A stretch of DNA of 27,666 bases from Anaerolineae bacterium (GTDB lineage: Bacteria; Chloroflexota; Anaerolineae; B4-G1): the NCBI GenBank assembly GCA_016783285.1, contig JADHWW010000122.1, positions 1 to 27,666 of the forward strand. The letters run 5' to 3'. This document shows, in pieces, positions 1 to 7,150 of the stretch. The first letter of the stretch is position 1, and each line of letters opens with the position of its first letter. The notes beneath the pieces are model-generated. The model worked only from the letters and a program-made list of their open reading frames with translations, made no database searches and was not told the origin of the DNA. The translations under genes and the position numbers were made by a program.

Positions 1-1176
1 AGCGGAGAGGAGTTTGTCGCCCAGGCCCGGCAGGCTCACGTCGTCATCAGCACCTACGCGCTGGCCCGCCGGGACGAGGAGACGCTGCGGGAGGTCGAGT
101 GGGGCGGCGTCGTGCTGGACGAAGCGCAAAAGATCAAGAACCCCGCCGCCAAGCAGACCCAGGCCATCCGCCGCTTGCCGGCAACCTACCGCGTCGCGCT
201 CACCGGCACCCCGGTCGAGAACCGCCTTTCGGAACTGTGGTCCATCATGCAATTCCTCAACCCCGGCTACCTGGGCTCGCAGAAATCGTTCCGCACCAAC
301 TTTGCCCGGCCCATCGAGCGCTATCAAGATCAGGAAGCGGCGGCGCGGCTGCGCAAACTGGTGCAGCCCTTTGTCCTGCGCCGTCTCAAGACCGATCCGA
401 CCATCATCCAGGATTTGCCGGAGAAACTGGAGCACAAGGTCTACTGCACGCTCACGCCGGAGCAGGCGACGCTCTACCAGGCGGTGGTCGAGGACGCGAT
501 GTTGCAGGTGGATGAGGCGGAGGGCATCCAGCGCAAGGGGTTGGTGCTCTCAATGTTGACGCGCCTGAAGCAAATTTGCAACCACCCGGCGCAGTTCCTG
601 GGCGATGGCTCGTCGCTGCCCGACCGCTCCGGCAAACTGGCCCGCCTGGGGGAAATGCTGGAGGAGGTTCTCTCGGTGGACGAGCGGGCGCTGGTTTTCA
701 CCCAGTACGCCGGGATGGGCGCGCTCCTGCAACAATACCTCCAGGATCTCTTTGGCGGCGAGGTGCTGTTCCTCTACGGTGGCACACCGGCCAAGCAGCG
801 CGACCGCATGATCGCCCGTTTCCAGGAGGAGCGATCTTTGCCAGGCCCGCCGATCTTTATTCTCTCGCTCAAGGCGGGTGGCCTGGGGCTGAACCTGACC
901 CGCGCCAATCACGTCTTTCACTTTGACCGCTGGTGGAACCCGGCGGTGGAGAACCAGGCCACCGACCGGGCCTTCCGCATCGGGCAGACGAAGGACGTGT
1001 GGGTGCACAAGTTCGTCTGCGGCGGCACGCTGGAGGAGCGGATTGACGAGTTGATCGAGAGCAAAAAGGCGCTGGCAGAGAGCGTCATCGGCGCGGGGGA
1101 GGGCTGGCTGACGGAAATGAACACGGATCAGTTGCGGGAACTGGTCACGTTGAGTAGAGAGGCAGTGGGGGATTGA
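1..1176 (+). CDS. SNF2-family DEAD/DEAH-like helicase, C-terminal part (5' end outside window)
   Basis: The reading frame is open from base 1, so the N-terminus (including Walker A) lies outside the window; 391 codons are visible. The protein shows [12 protein letters not shown] (Walker B, DEAQ variant usual in bacterial SNF2 proteins), LTGTPVENR (motif III), [12 protein letters not shown] (motif V) and [13 protein letters not shown] (motif VI). Together these make the end of the first RecA-like domain and the whole second one. SNF2 proteins are ATP-driven double-stranded DNA translocases; bacterial members act on DNA-bound proteins or polymerase, but the role of this one cannot be read from sequence. 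The stop is 23 bp before the AAA ATPase gene and a SWIM protein follows. SNF2 and SWIM genes are often neighbours in bacteria, which suggests one functional unit. The family call is firm; the cellular role is unknown. Confidence 0.95.
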   Translation, partial: SGEEFVAQARQAHVVISTYALARRDEETLREVEWGGVVLDEAQKIKNPAAKQTQAIRRLPATYRVALTGTPVENRLSELWSIMQFLNPGYLGSQKSFRTNFARPIERYQDQEAAARLRKLVQPFVLRRLKTDPTIIQDLPEKLEHKVYCTLTPEQATLYQAVVEDAMLQVDEAEGIQRKGLVLSMLTRLKQICNHPAQFLGDGSSLPDRSGKLARLGEMLEEVLSVDERALVFTQYAGMGALLQQYLQDLFGGEVLFLYGGTPAKQRDRMIARFQEERSLPGPPIFILSLKAGGLGLNLTRANHVFHFDRWWNPAVENQATDRAFRIGQTKDVWVHKFVCGGTLEERIDELIESKKALAESVIGAGEGWLTEMNTDQLRELVTLSREAVGD

Positions 1177-1199
1177 ATTGCGAATAAGGAGCAAGAACG

Positions 1200-2267
1200 A
1201 TGAAGGTCGCGAGTGCAGTTATCGAGAACTTTCGTCACATTGAGCGGCTGGAACTGGATTTCACCGATTCGGTGGGGCGCGTGCGGGACGTCTCGGTCCT
1301 CGTGGGGCCCAACACCAGTGGCAAGACGACGGTGCTGGACGCTCTGGCGGTGGGACTTGGCCTCGTCACCGGACTACCGTATAGCCGACCGGACTTTATC
1401 CTGAGCCCAAGGGCCATCGTGCGCCGGGGAGCGCTACAGACGCGGGTGAGTTGCTGTGTGCGATTCTCACCTGAAGAGATCGAAGCAACGCGCCAGTTGT
1501 ATGTTTTGTCAGAAGAGGATCAGGTTGTTCCCGACGTGGAGGAGGCAACTGTCACCTGGGAGTACCCAGACCTCGAAAGAGTACACCCCACGGGTTACAT
1601 CCGCTGCGAGCCACGGGGAACCTGGCATCTTTTCAAAGGTCGCGTCAAAGTGGCACGGTTGTTGCACACCGGCCGGGTAGACTGGAGTTGGTTCGAGCGC
1701 GTAGGAGGAGTGTTCACCTTCGACCAGCAACGCACAGGGATGGGCAAGACGATCCGTCGTGACATCTGGGACATCATCCACGGAGGCGGAAACGAGAGCG
1801 ATGCAGATGCGCGGCGCACTACTGATCCTCGTACCATCTTGCTGGCGCTGGCCGTTCAATCCCTCCTCCCGCCGGTAGACGAGCGCCAGTTCGACCAGTT
1901 CAAGCGCATCCAGGAACGGTACGCCGAGCTCTGTGCTCCTCGTCGCATCAAAGGAGCCGTGCGGGACGAATTAGGCCAGCCGGAACTCGTCTTCACCGAC
2001 GGCACTTACGAATATCGTTACGGCGGTCTCAGCAGTGGGGAGCAGATGTGGCTGCTGTTCCTGATTCGCATGGTGACAGAGCACATTCATCAATCCATTG
2101 TGCTGGTGGACGAGATTGAGCTGCACCAACACCCGCTATGGCAGCGAAGACTGCTCTACCTTTTGCCGCGCATCGGATGTAGTAACCAGATCATCGCTAC
2201 TACCCACTCACCCTACCTGCGGGACGTACTTCCCCGATTTGCACAGTTAGCGGAGAGGTTGGTTTGA
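1200..2267 (+). CDS. RecF/ABC-like AAA family ATPase
   Basis: A 355-residue protein with a compact ABC/SMC-type ATPase layout. It has an N-terminal strand-rich start (MKVASAVIENFRHIERLELDF), Walker A GPNTSGKTT (residues 36-44), an ABC-signature-like GGLSSGEQMWLL (about 275-286), Walker B IVLVDEIELHQHP (300-312) and the switch histidine in ATTHSPY (H336). No TOPRIM nuclease follows: the protein ends 19 residues after the H-loop, so it is ATPase only. Such stand-alone RecF/OLD-like ATPases occur in DNA repair and in anti-phage loci, usually with a partner. Here it lies 23 bp after the SNF2 gene and 10 bp before the SWIM gene, all on one strand, so co-expression is likely. The ATG at 1200 follows a GGAGCAA stretch. 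Its position inside an SNF2-SWIM pair is the odd point. The family is certain; the function is unknown. Confidence 0.88.
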   Translation: MKVASAVIENFRHIERLELDFTDSVGRVRDVSVLVGPNTSGKTTVLDALAVGLGLVTGLPYSRPDFILSPRAIVRRGALQTRVSCCVRFSPEEIEATRQLYVLSEEDQVVPDVEEATVTWEYPDLERVHPTGYIRCEPRGTWHLFKGRVKVARLLHTGRVDWSWFERVGGVFTFDQQRTGMGKTIRRDIWDIIHGGGNESDADARRTTDPRTILLALAVQSLLPPVDERQFDQFKRIQERYAELCAPRRIKGAVRDELGQPELVFTDGTYEYRYGGLSSGEQMWLLFLIRMVTEHIHQSIVLVDEIELHQHPLWQRRLLYLLPRIGCSNQIIATTHSPYLRDVLPRFAQLAERLV

Positions 2268-2277
2268 GAGGCAACTT

Positions 2278-3168
2278 GTGAGCAGACGCCGATACAGCAA
2301 CTACTGGGGCTACTTTCCCCCGTCCAGGCCCATCCCGGTCGAGGACGGCATCAAGGCGCGCACGAAACGCGGGCAGTTCGGGAAGAACTGGTGGGCGCGG
2401 CGCTGGATCGCGGTGTTGCAGACCTTTGGCTGGAGCAATCGCTTGCAGCGCGGCCGCACTTACGCCCGCAAGGGCCAGGTGCTGAATATTGACGTGCGGC
2501 CGGGGCGGGTCAATGCCCGCGTGCAAGGCTCCCGCCGCAAGCCCTACAGCGTGCGCATAGAGATCGCGCCGTTGAGCGACAAGCAGTGGGAACAGGCGAT
2601 TGACGCGATGGCCGGACAGGCCCTCTTCGCCGCGCAACTCCTGGCCGGTGAGATGCCGCCGGAGATTGAGGAGGCTTTCGAGGCCGCCCGTGTCTCCCTC
2701 TTTCCCACCAAGCGCGACGTCGCCATGAACTGCTCCTGCCCCGATTGGGCCGTGCCCTGCAAACACATCGCCGCCGTCTACTACCTGCTGGGGGAAGAGT
2801 TCGACCGTGACCCGTTTCTCCTGTTCACACTGCGGGGCCGCACCCGCGAGCAGGTGATGGAGGCGCTGCGCGCCCGCCGCGCCGCCGCTGCCCCGCTCGT
2901 CGAGGAGGCCGCGCCGGGGGAGGAGCCGGAGCCCCAGGCGGAGCCGCTGGAGGAAACTCTCCCCCGCTTCTGGGAACTGCGGGAGGGGCTGGGGGGCTTC
3001 CGCGTGACCATCGCGCCGCCGCCGGTGGAGACGGCGCTTCTGAAGCGGCTCGGCCCGCCCCCCTTCTCCCGGCGCCCCGAAGCGTTCGTCGGTGTGCTGA
3101 CTTTGGCCTACGCCACCGTCACCGAGCGGGCGTTGGCGCTGGCGTTTGGGGAAGAGGAAGGCGACTAA
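2278..3168 (+). CDS. SWIM zinc-finger protein
   Basis: A 296-residue protein starting at GTG. The defining motif is CSCPDWAVPCKH (C152, C154, C161, H163), which fits the SWIM pattern CxCx(n)CxH, a zinc-binding fold seen in proteins that work with SNF2 ATPases. The N-terminal half (WGYFPPSRPIPVEDGIKA, then FGKNWWARRW) is typical of the bacterial SWIM proteins found beside SNF2 helicases. Residues about 205-235 form an acidic, proline/glutamate-rich linker. The gene follows the AAA ATPase by 10 bp and ends tail-to-tail with the saccharopine dehydrogenase gene, the two stops overlapping by 4 bp. The likely role is a DNA- or protein-binding partner of the SNF2 protein; this is inferred from family and context only. 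Confidence 0.88.
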   Translation: MSRRRYSNYWGYFPPSRPIPVEDGIKARTKRGQFGKNWWARRWIAVLQTFGWSNRLQRGRTYARKGQVLNIDVRPGRVNARVQGSRRKPYSVRIEIAPLSDKQWEQAIDAMAGQALFAAQLLAGEMPPEIEEAFEAARVSLFPTKRDVAMNCSCPDWAVPCKHIAAVYYLLGEEFDRDPFLLFTLRGRTREQVMEALRARRAAAAPLVEEAAPGEEPEPQAEPLEETLPRFWELREGLGGFRVTIAPPPVETALLKRLGPPPFSRRPEAFVGVLTLAYATVTERALALAFGEEEGD

Positions 3169-4490
3169 CTGAGCGCCCCCGTCTTCTCCACGCAGGCGAT
3201 CCCCATTCGCTCCAATTCCCCCAACACCGGCTCATAGATCTCCGGCAGGACGGGGATGTGAACGCCGGTCAGATTGATTTCCCCCTCCAGGATCATGCGA
3301 GCGCCGATGGCCGCCGGCAACCCCACCGTGCGGGCCATCGAAGTGTCCCCGCCCGGCTCCCCATAGTCAATCAGCGTCGAGGTGATGAATTCCTGGCGGT
3401 CTGGATAGGCGGCGACGAACTCGTGGACCAGGATCACCATATCCCGCTCCCCCTCACGATAGCCCATCTTGAGCAGCATCTGATCGGCCAGCACGTCCAG
3501 CAGCGTCGTCTTGTTCGAGACTCGCCGCTCGTCCAGCAGCCCCAGCCACTCCAACGTCATCATCACCCCGGAACTGGGGGAGACGTTGAGGAAAGCCGCC
3601 AGGTCGGCCTCGAGGTCAGTCGTATCCTCTCTGCCGATGAGCCCGGCCATCACCTGCCGGAAGGTCTGGCCGGGGAGGTCGGGGCGCTCGTCCAGGCCAA
3701 AGTAGCCCAGTTCGTTCAGTTTCTGCATCACGTCGCACCAGCCCAGGTTACGCAGCGTGCCCCGGTACATCGTGTCTGTCTCCGGGATGGTGTACAGGTC
3801 AACGTAGGGCAGAGAGTTGCGATTGGGATAAGCCTCAAAGTCGCCCAGCCCCTCGACCCAGGTCAAAAAGTGGGTGGCGAAGAGGCGGGCGTTGGGGATC
3901 TCCACGATGCGCCCGTTCTCCAGATAGCGAGCGTCGTTGCGCCCCGCCAGCACCACCCCGCGCGGGCTCCACGAGAACTTGTAGCCCAGGGGGTTGTCGT
4001 TGGCCTCGGGGGCTGGCAGGCCACCGCAGCAGGAGCGGAACGATTTGACCTCCCCATCCGCCTCGTGCACTTGGTGGATGACCCGCATGGCCGACATGTG
4101 ATCAATGCCGGGGTCGAGGCCGATCTCGTTGAGCAGGATGACTCCCGCATCCCGCGCTGCGCCGTCCAGCGCCCGCATGGAGTCGCTGACGTAACTGGTC
4201 GTGACCAGGTGCTTGCCGTGGCGGATGCACTCTTCGGCCACCTGCACGTGGTAGATGTAGGGCAGGAGACTGACGGCCAGGTCGGCCTGCGCCACCAGGC
4301 TGCCCAGCGGTTCCCCATCGCGAGTGATGTCGAACGCGACGGCCTCACCCTGCGGGTGGTCGCCGACCAGCGCCTCGGCCTTGCTGAGCGTGCGGCTGGC
4401 GACGGTGACGCGAAAGTCGGGCTGGTCGAGCAGGTAACGCACCAGTGGCCTGGCGACCAGGCCGGCGCCGAAAACGAGTACGTGTTCCAT
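3165..4490 (-). CDS. Saccharopine dehydrogenase (L-glutamate-forming)
   Basis: A 441-residue enzyme matching the SDH half of the eukaryotic bifunctional LKR/SDH (AASS) protein. It has an N-terminal Rossmann motif VLVFGAGLVARPLVRYLL, then SLLPYIYH, LDPGIDHMSAM, CGGLPAPE, NPLGYKFSWSP, GTLRNLGW and, near the C-terminus, RTVGLPAAIGARMIL. It oxidises saccharopine to glutamate and aminoadipate semialdehyde, the second step of lysine breakdown by the saccharopine route. The ATG at 4490 is preceded by a full AGGAGGTGG ribosome binding site. The first-step enzyme LKR is on the same strand at 5462-6847, separated by a toxin-like gene pair. A biosynthetic direction is possible in principle, but the closeness to the animal/plant catabolic domain favours degradation. 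Confidence 0.9.
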   Translation of the reverse strand: MEHVLVFGAGLVARPLVRYLLDQPDFRVTVASRTLSKAEALVGDHPQGEAVAFDITRDGEPLGSLVAQADLAVSLLPYIYHVQVAEECIRHGKHLVTTSYVSDSMRALDGAARDAGVILLNEIGLDPGIDHMSAMRVIHQVHEADGEVKSFRSCCGGLPAPEANDNPLGYKFSWSPRGVVLAGRNDARYLENGRIVEIPNARLFATHFLTWVEGLGDFEAYPNRNSLPYVDLYTIPETDTMYRGTLRNLGWCDVMQKLNELGYFGLDERPDLPGQTFRQVMAGLIGREDTTDLEADLAAFLNVSPSSGVMMTLEWLGLLDERRVSNKTTLLDVLADQMLLKMGYREGERDMVILVHEFVAAYPDRQEFITSTLIDYGEPGGDTSMARTVGLPAAIGARMILEGEINLTGVHIPVLPEIYEPVLGELERMGIACVEKTGALS

Positions 4491-4545
4491 AATCCACCTC
4501 CTGTGATGGTTTTCTCAACCTTCTCACGCCGCAGCGACGGCCGTA

Positions 4546-4575
4546 CCGCAGCACCTGACGTGTCAGGTTGCGCGG
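4546..4575 (-). terminator. Possible hairpin between the DUF2283-like gene and saccharopine dehydrogenase
   Basis: A perfect 6-bp stem (4553-4558 with 4563-4568, ACCTGA/TCAGGT) with a 4-nt loop lies in an imperfect 13-bp extension. It sits downstream of the DUF2283-like gene and upstream of the saccharopine dehydrogenase start on the same strand. No T-run follows, so it may be an attenuator or chance. The rest of 4491-4646 shows nothing else clear apart from the SDH ribosome binding site. Confidence 0.25.
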
Positions 4576-4646
4576 TTTGGATGGTCTCTCCCGTTGAGGG
4601 ATGGACACCTGATCTTTGAGGATAAAGTGGGCATATGTGCTGGATG

Positions 4647-4919
4647 CTATGCAGTTACCATTACCTCTGTGGGAACGAACAAACGCCGGCACAGGTCTTC
4701 CATCAGCCAGCGCTGGAGCTTTTGCTGGACGTTATGCACCGTTATTCCTACCAACCGCTCGCTCTCGCCATCGTAGCGTAGCATAACACCGTCTAACCCT
4801 TCGACGTCGCTGTAGTATGTGGCATTCACTTGTGGGTCGAAGGTGACGTAGAGCATGTCTTGAATCTCATCGTACTCGTAATATACTTTTTGACCATTGA
4901 ATTGAAATATCTCGTTCAT
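4647..4919 (-). CDS. DUF2283-like small protein, putative antitoxin-like partner
   Basis: A 90-residue protein (MNEIFQFNGQKVYYEYDEIQ...). The core YEYDEIQDMLYVTFDP, then an extended strand region and LRYDGESERLVGITVHNV, resembles DUF2283: a tyrosine-aspartate strand, a 'D.lYv.f' strand and a 'yD....lvGi.i' strand. I chose the ATG at 4919 because it overlaps the TGA of the upstream toxin-like gene in an ATGA arrangement (4916-4919), a sign of translational coupling. The same frame is open further upstream, but that part would lie inside the neighbour. DUF2283 proteins are small and of unknown function, often next to small toxin-like genes. A second such pair lies at 10596-11361. The family call is moderately sure; the antitoxin role is inference. 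Confidence 0.72.
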   Translation of the reverse strand: MNEIFQFNGQKVYYEYDEIQDMLYVTFDPQVNATYYSDVEGLDGVMLRYDGESERLVGITVHNVQQKLQRWLMEDLCRRLFVPTEVMVTA

Positions 4920-5382
4920 ATCGTTTTGACACCTTTCTTCACCCTGTCCACGAAGTAAACAGCACTGATGAGACCAGTTCTCCATCCTCGTCGCTCCGGC
5001 GGATAGACGTACTTGACGACTACCCTGAGGAGCAATGCTTTGCGAAAGGGACGACAGTCTTCAGGAACGGTCCCGTAGTACAGCAACACTCTGTCATCTT
5101 CCGGATCCATCTGTTGGCTATCCGGCTCGGTGATGGCTGAGACGATCAGCCTCTTGAACGACTCTACTTCAGGGTGTCTGAGCAAGATATGGTCGGTCCA
5201 GACCGCTTTAGAGATAGGTAGACAGGCACACCGCTTAGATCGTATGTGAGAAAGATGGGAAAGCCCGACGTGTCCTCAAGCACATCCAGCCAATGATCAT
5301 CGCTGCTGGGGGCTGAACCTGTCGCTTCATACTCATTCGTGTTCACGAGGCATCCCGAGTCTCTTTCCCACGACAATCTCAT
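4916..5382 (-). pseudogene. Toxin-like small nuclease-fold gene, frameshifted
   Basis: The C-terminal part reads KAVWTDHILLRHPEVESFKR in one frame and the N-terminal part IFLTYDLSGVPVYLS in another. The frames meet near 5203-5215, where the coding strand reads TATCTCTAAAG; losing one CT from TCTCT would restore VYLS-KAVWTDHI. The repaired protein resembles the gene at 10596 (HEIYLTEERWRHITERHDEL) and the one at 15986. All three show a strand, a tryptophan-containing helix start, a pattern like HPE, a middle 'YY..' strand and an end strand, as in PBECR-type (barnase/EndoU/colicin E5/RelE-like) nucleases; this assignment is tentative. The start is uncertain: ATG 5382 lies inside a possible -10 box, so GTG 5346 is an alternative. 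The stop overlaps the DUF2283-like start. A sequencing error is possible instead of a real frameshift. Confidence 0.62.
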
Positions 5383-5409
5383 TGTACAATAAGGTAAGGA
5401 ATAGCGCAA
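5381..5409 (-). promoter_or_regulatory. Possible sigma70-type promoter of the frameshifted toxin-like gene
   Basis: On the minus strand TTGCGC (5409-5404) is followed after 17 nt by TACAAT (5386-5381). The spacing is ideal and the -10 matches 5 of 6 consensus bases; the -35 is weak. If used, transcription would start near 5375, which favours the GTG at 5346 as the start codon. Confidence 0.35.
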
Positions 5410-5461
5410 CCAATCTATTCCTCACCCTGCTTCCCCATCCTCCAGGGATGAGAAAGGGCAT

Positions 5462-6847
5462 CTATAGCAGAAATTCCTCCAGGTAGCGATAATCGGGCGT
5501 CAGTTCGCCTTGATAGACGATGACCGCCCGCTTGATCTCCGGCGGCAGGGCCAATTCCTCGAAGGGCACCGAGTAGTCGGCCTGGGCGATGGCGGGGATG
5601 TACTGCATCAACACGTCGCTAAAGTATTCCGAGGCCTCGCGGGGCAACTCGCTGGGCAGGATGTCCACCGCCAGCACGACCGGCCCCCGGCCCTCGAACC
5701 CGTCAATAGCGCGATCCTCGAAGGGGTCGTAGACGTAGACCGGGTCGCCGGGCTCGGTACACTTGACCGTGCTCTCAATGGCCCCCTCGACGTCGCAACT
5801 GACGTCGCCGATGACGCGCAGGCGCGGCGGGTCCGCCCCCTCGTACAGGCGCTTTATATCCGCCTTCGTCACCAGCCGAGGATACTTTATCTCCCAGTAG
5901 GTGCAGTTGACCAGCAGGGTCAGGTGGGGCAGGTAGGTGTGGAAGCGGGAGCGGTATTTCTCGGGATGGTCGTAATAGTCTTGCAGTTCAAAGCGATGTC
6001 CTGAGCTTGTCCTGAGCATAGTCGAAGGGCCTGTCGCTTGTACTGAGCCCAGTCGAAGTGAAGGGCGGTCGTCCGGGGAGATGGGCTCGACTGTGTGCTC
6101 TTCCTTGAACACTACCTTGTAGACCACATCGCGGGCATAGTCGCTGCTCTGGCTCACGGAGGCGACCTCGTGAGGCTCAATCTCCCGCACCGGCAAAAGT
6201 TCAATGATCTCGTTGGCTCCACGGAAGACGTTCCCGTAACCGGCAAAACCACAGATGAGAGGTGTGATCTGCTCCGGCAGCCCCTCCCGGGCGATGCGCT
6301 CCCCGACCGCCGATACTGCCGCTTTTGCCTCGGCCAGGCTGTCGTAGTGGCGGGTCTGGCGCAGGTCGCTGAAGGGATTGGGGATGCCCTCCCAGTCCAG
6401 CCGCCGCCCCAGGGCCCACAGCGTGTCAATCATCCCCGCCAGCCCGGCGTGGCGGCCGAAAAAGATCAGCCGCCGGCCCTGCTCGTCGGTCGCCTTTTCA
6501 TAATCAATCAACTGGCAGCCCAGTTCCAGCAACGCAGAGAGCATCGGCATGTTGTGCGGCTGGCCCTTGATGACATGGGCGAAAAAGACGTAGGTGTGCC
6601 CTGGTTGGAACAAGTGGGCCGGAATCTCTTTGACGGCAAAGACGACCGGGCACGGGGAGAGGTTCTCCTCAATCCGGGCGCTGGCCTGGGCGAACTCTTC
6701 GTCGCGGAAAACACGGATTTCCGACGGCTGCACCCAGACTTTGATGCCGTACTCCTCCCGCAGTTGGCGCGCGTGCTCCGGGGTGATGGGCACACGGCGC
6801 TCCCAGATATTCTTGTCCTCACGGCGAACTCCGAGACATACATTCAT
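5462..6847 (-). CDS. Lysine-ketoglutarate reductase (saccharopine dehydrogenase, L-lysine-forming)
   Basis: A 461-residue protein collinear with the LKR domain of animal and plant LKR/SDH. It has GVRREDKNIWERRVPITPEH at the start, then HTYVFFAHVIKGQPHNMPML, LIDYEKATDEQGRRLIFFGR, FAGYGNVFRGANEIIELLP, EPHEVASVSQ, DHPEKYRSRF and, near the end, LPSELPREASEYFSD. It condenses lysine and 2-oxoglutarate to saccharopine. The frame is open upstream to 6925, but the ATG at 6847 is chosen because a perfect AGGAGG precedes it and homology starts there. Residues about 260-283 are encoded by an inserted repeat (5998-6068), which adds a stretch (PSLRLGSVQATGP...) absent from the animal enzyme between VEPI and the FELQDYYDHPEKY block. 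Whether the enzyme still works is unknown, but the frame is intact. It is divergent from the LDH2 gene. Confidence 0.9.
   Translation of the reverse strand: MNVCLGVRREDKNIWERRVPITPEHARQLREEYGIKVWVQPSEIRVFRDEEFAQASARIEENLSPCPVVFAVKEIPAHLFQPGHTYVFFAHVIKGQPHNMPMLSALLELGCQLIDYEKATDEQGRRLIFFGRHAGLAGMIDTLWALGRRLDWEGIPNPFSDLRQTRHYDSLAEAKAAVSAVGERIAREGLPEQITPLICGFAGYGNVFRGANEIIELLPVREIEPHEVASVSQSSDYARDVVYKVVFKEEHTVEPISPDDRPSLRLGSVQATGPSTMLRTSSGHRFELQDYYDHPEKYRSRFHTYLPHLTLLVNCTYWEIKYPRLVTKADIKRLYEGADPPRLRVIGDVSCDVEGAIESTVKCTEPGDPVYVYDPFEDRAIDGFEGRGPVVLAVDILPSELPREASEYFSDVLMQYIPAIAQADYSVPFEELALPPEIKRAVIVYQGELTPDYRYLEEFLL
5998..6068. repeat. Short dispersed repeat inserted in frame within the LKR gene
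   Basis: Two 19-nt copies of the form CCTGAGC-NNN-GTCGAAGGG lie at 6011-6029 and 6042-6060 (the second less exact), with a partial copy at 6000-6010. The same family occurs inside lgt at 23598-23640. The segment reads through as LKR residues about 260-283 with no stop. Confidence 0.8.
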
Positions 6848-6852
6848 TTTTC

Positions 6853-6858
6853 CCTCCT
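6853..6858 (-). promoter_or_regulatory. Ribosome binding site fixing the LKR start
   Basis: A perfect AGGAGG on the minus strand, 5 nt before ATG 6847. It decides against the upstream in-frame ATG at 6925. Confidence 0.8.
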
Positions 6859-6862
6859 GGAT

Positions 6863-6883
6863 ACAAGTAGACAAGTAGACAAG
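6863..6883. repeat. Short tandem repeat, 8-nt unit ACAAGTAG
   Basis: About 2.6 copies of ACAAGTAG in the LKR 5' untranslated region, between its possible promoter and its ribosome binding site. It is too short to call a functional element. Confidence 0.55.
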
Positions 6884-6897
6884 GCTATTGCCAGGTA

Positions 6898-6925
6898 AGT
6901 ATACGCACAATATGCCATTCGACAA
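6898..6925 (-). promoter_or_regulatory. Possible sigma70-type promoter of the LKR gene
   Basis: On the minus strand TTGTCG (6925-6920), 16 nt, TATACT (6903-6898). The -10 matches 5 of 6, the -35 4 of 6. It lies about 50 nt upstream of the chosen LKR start. The remainder of 6848-7150 is the intergenic region between two divergent genes; I see no other gene or riboswitch-like structure in it. Confidence 0.42.
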
Positions 6926-6996
6926 ATCACGGTCACCACAATATCGGCCAAGACCTTCTGCCTAAACCTCAGAGTTCCAAGGCGACTGACGGTTAC

Positions 6997-7025
6997 TTGA
7001 CCTCTGCCTCTTTTTGCGCTACACT
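6997..7025 (+). promoter_or_regulatory. Likely sigma70-type promoter of the LDH2-family gene
   Basis: TTGACC (6997-7002), 17-nt spacer, TACACT (7020-7025). The -35 matches 5 of 6 and the -10 matches 4 of 6. It leaves about a 120-nt leader before ATG 7151. Confidence 0.5.
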
Positions 7026-7150
7026 ATCTTTTGCCAAGAAAGATTCCTGTTATGACGTTATGCACCGCCAGGAGTGAACATCGTCACTTGCTCCTATAAG
7101 CGGCTCGTGTTACATTAGTCCTGTGATAAGACAAGCAAACGGAGGAAACG

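Noticed and set aside
3258..4619. A 453-codon open frame on the plus strand opposite saccharopine dehydrogenase
   Set aside because: The protein has no recognisable domain, and the opposite strand carries a clear full-length enzyme with a good ribosome binding site; it is a shadow of high GC coding sequence.
6848..7150. A lysine riboswitch upstream of LKR
   Set aside because: I looked for a multi-stem leader in the spacer and saw none; only simple promoters and an 8-nt repeat are visible.
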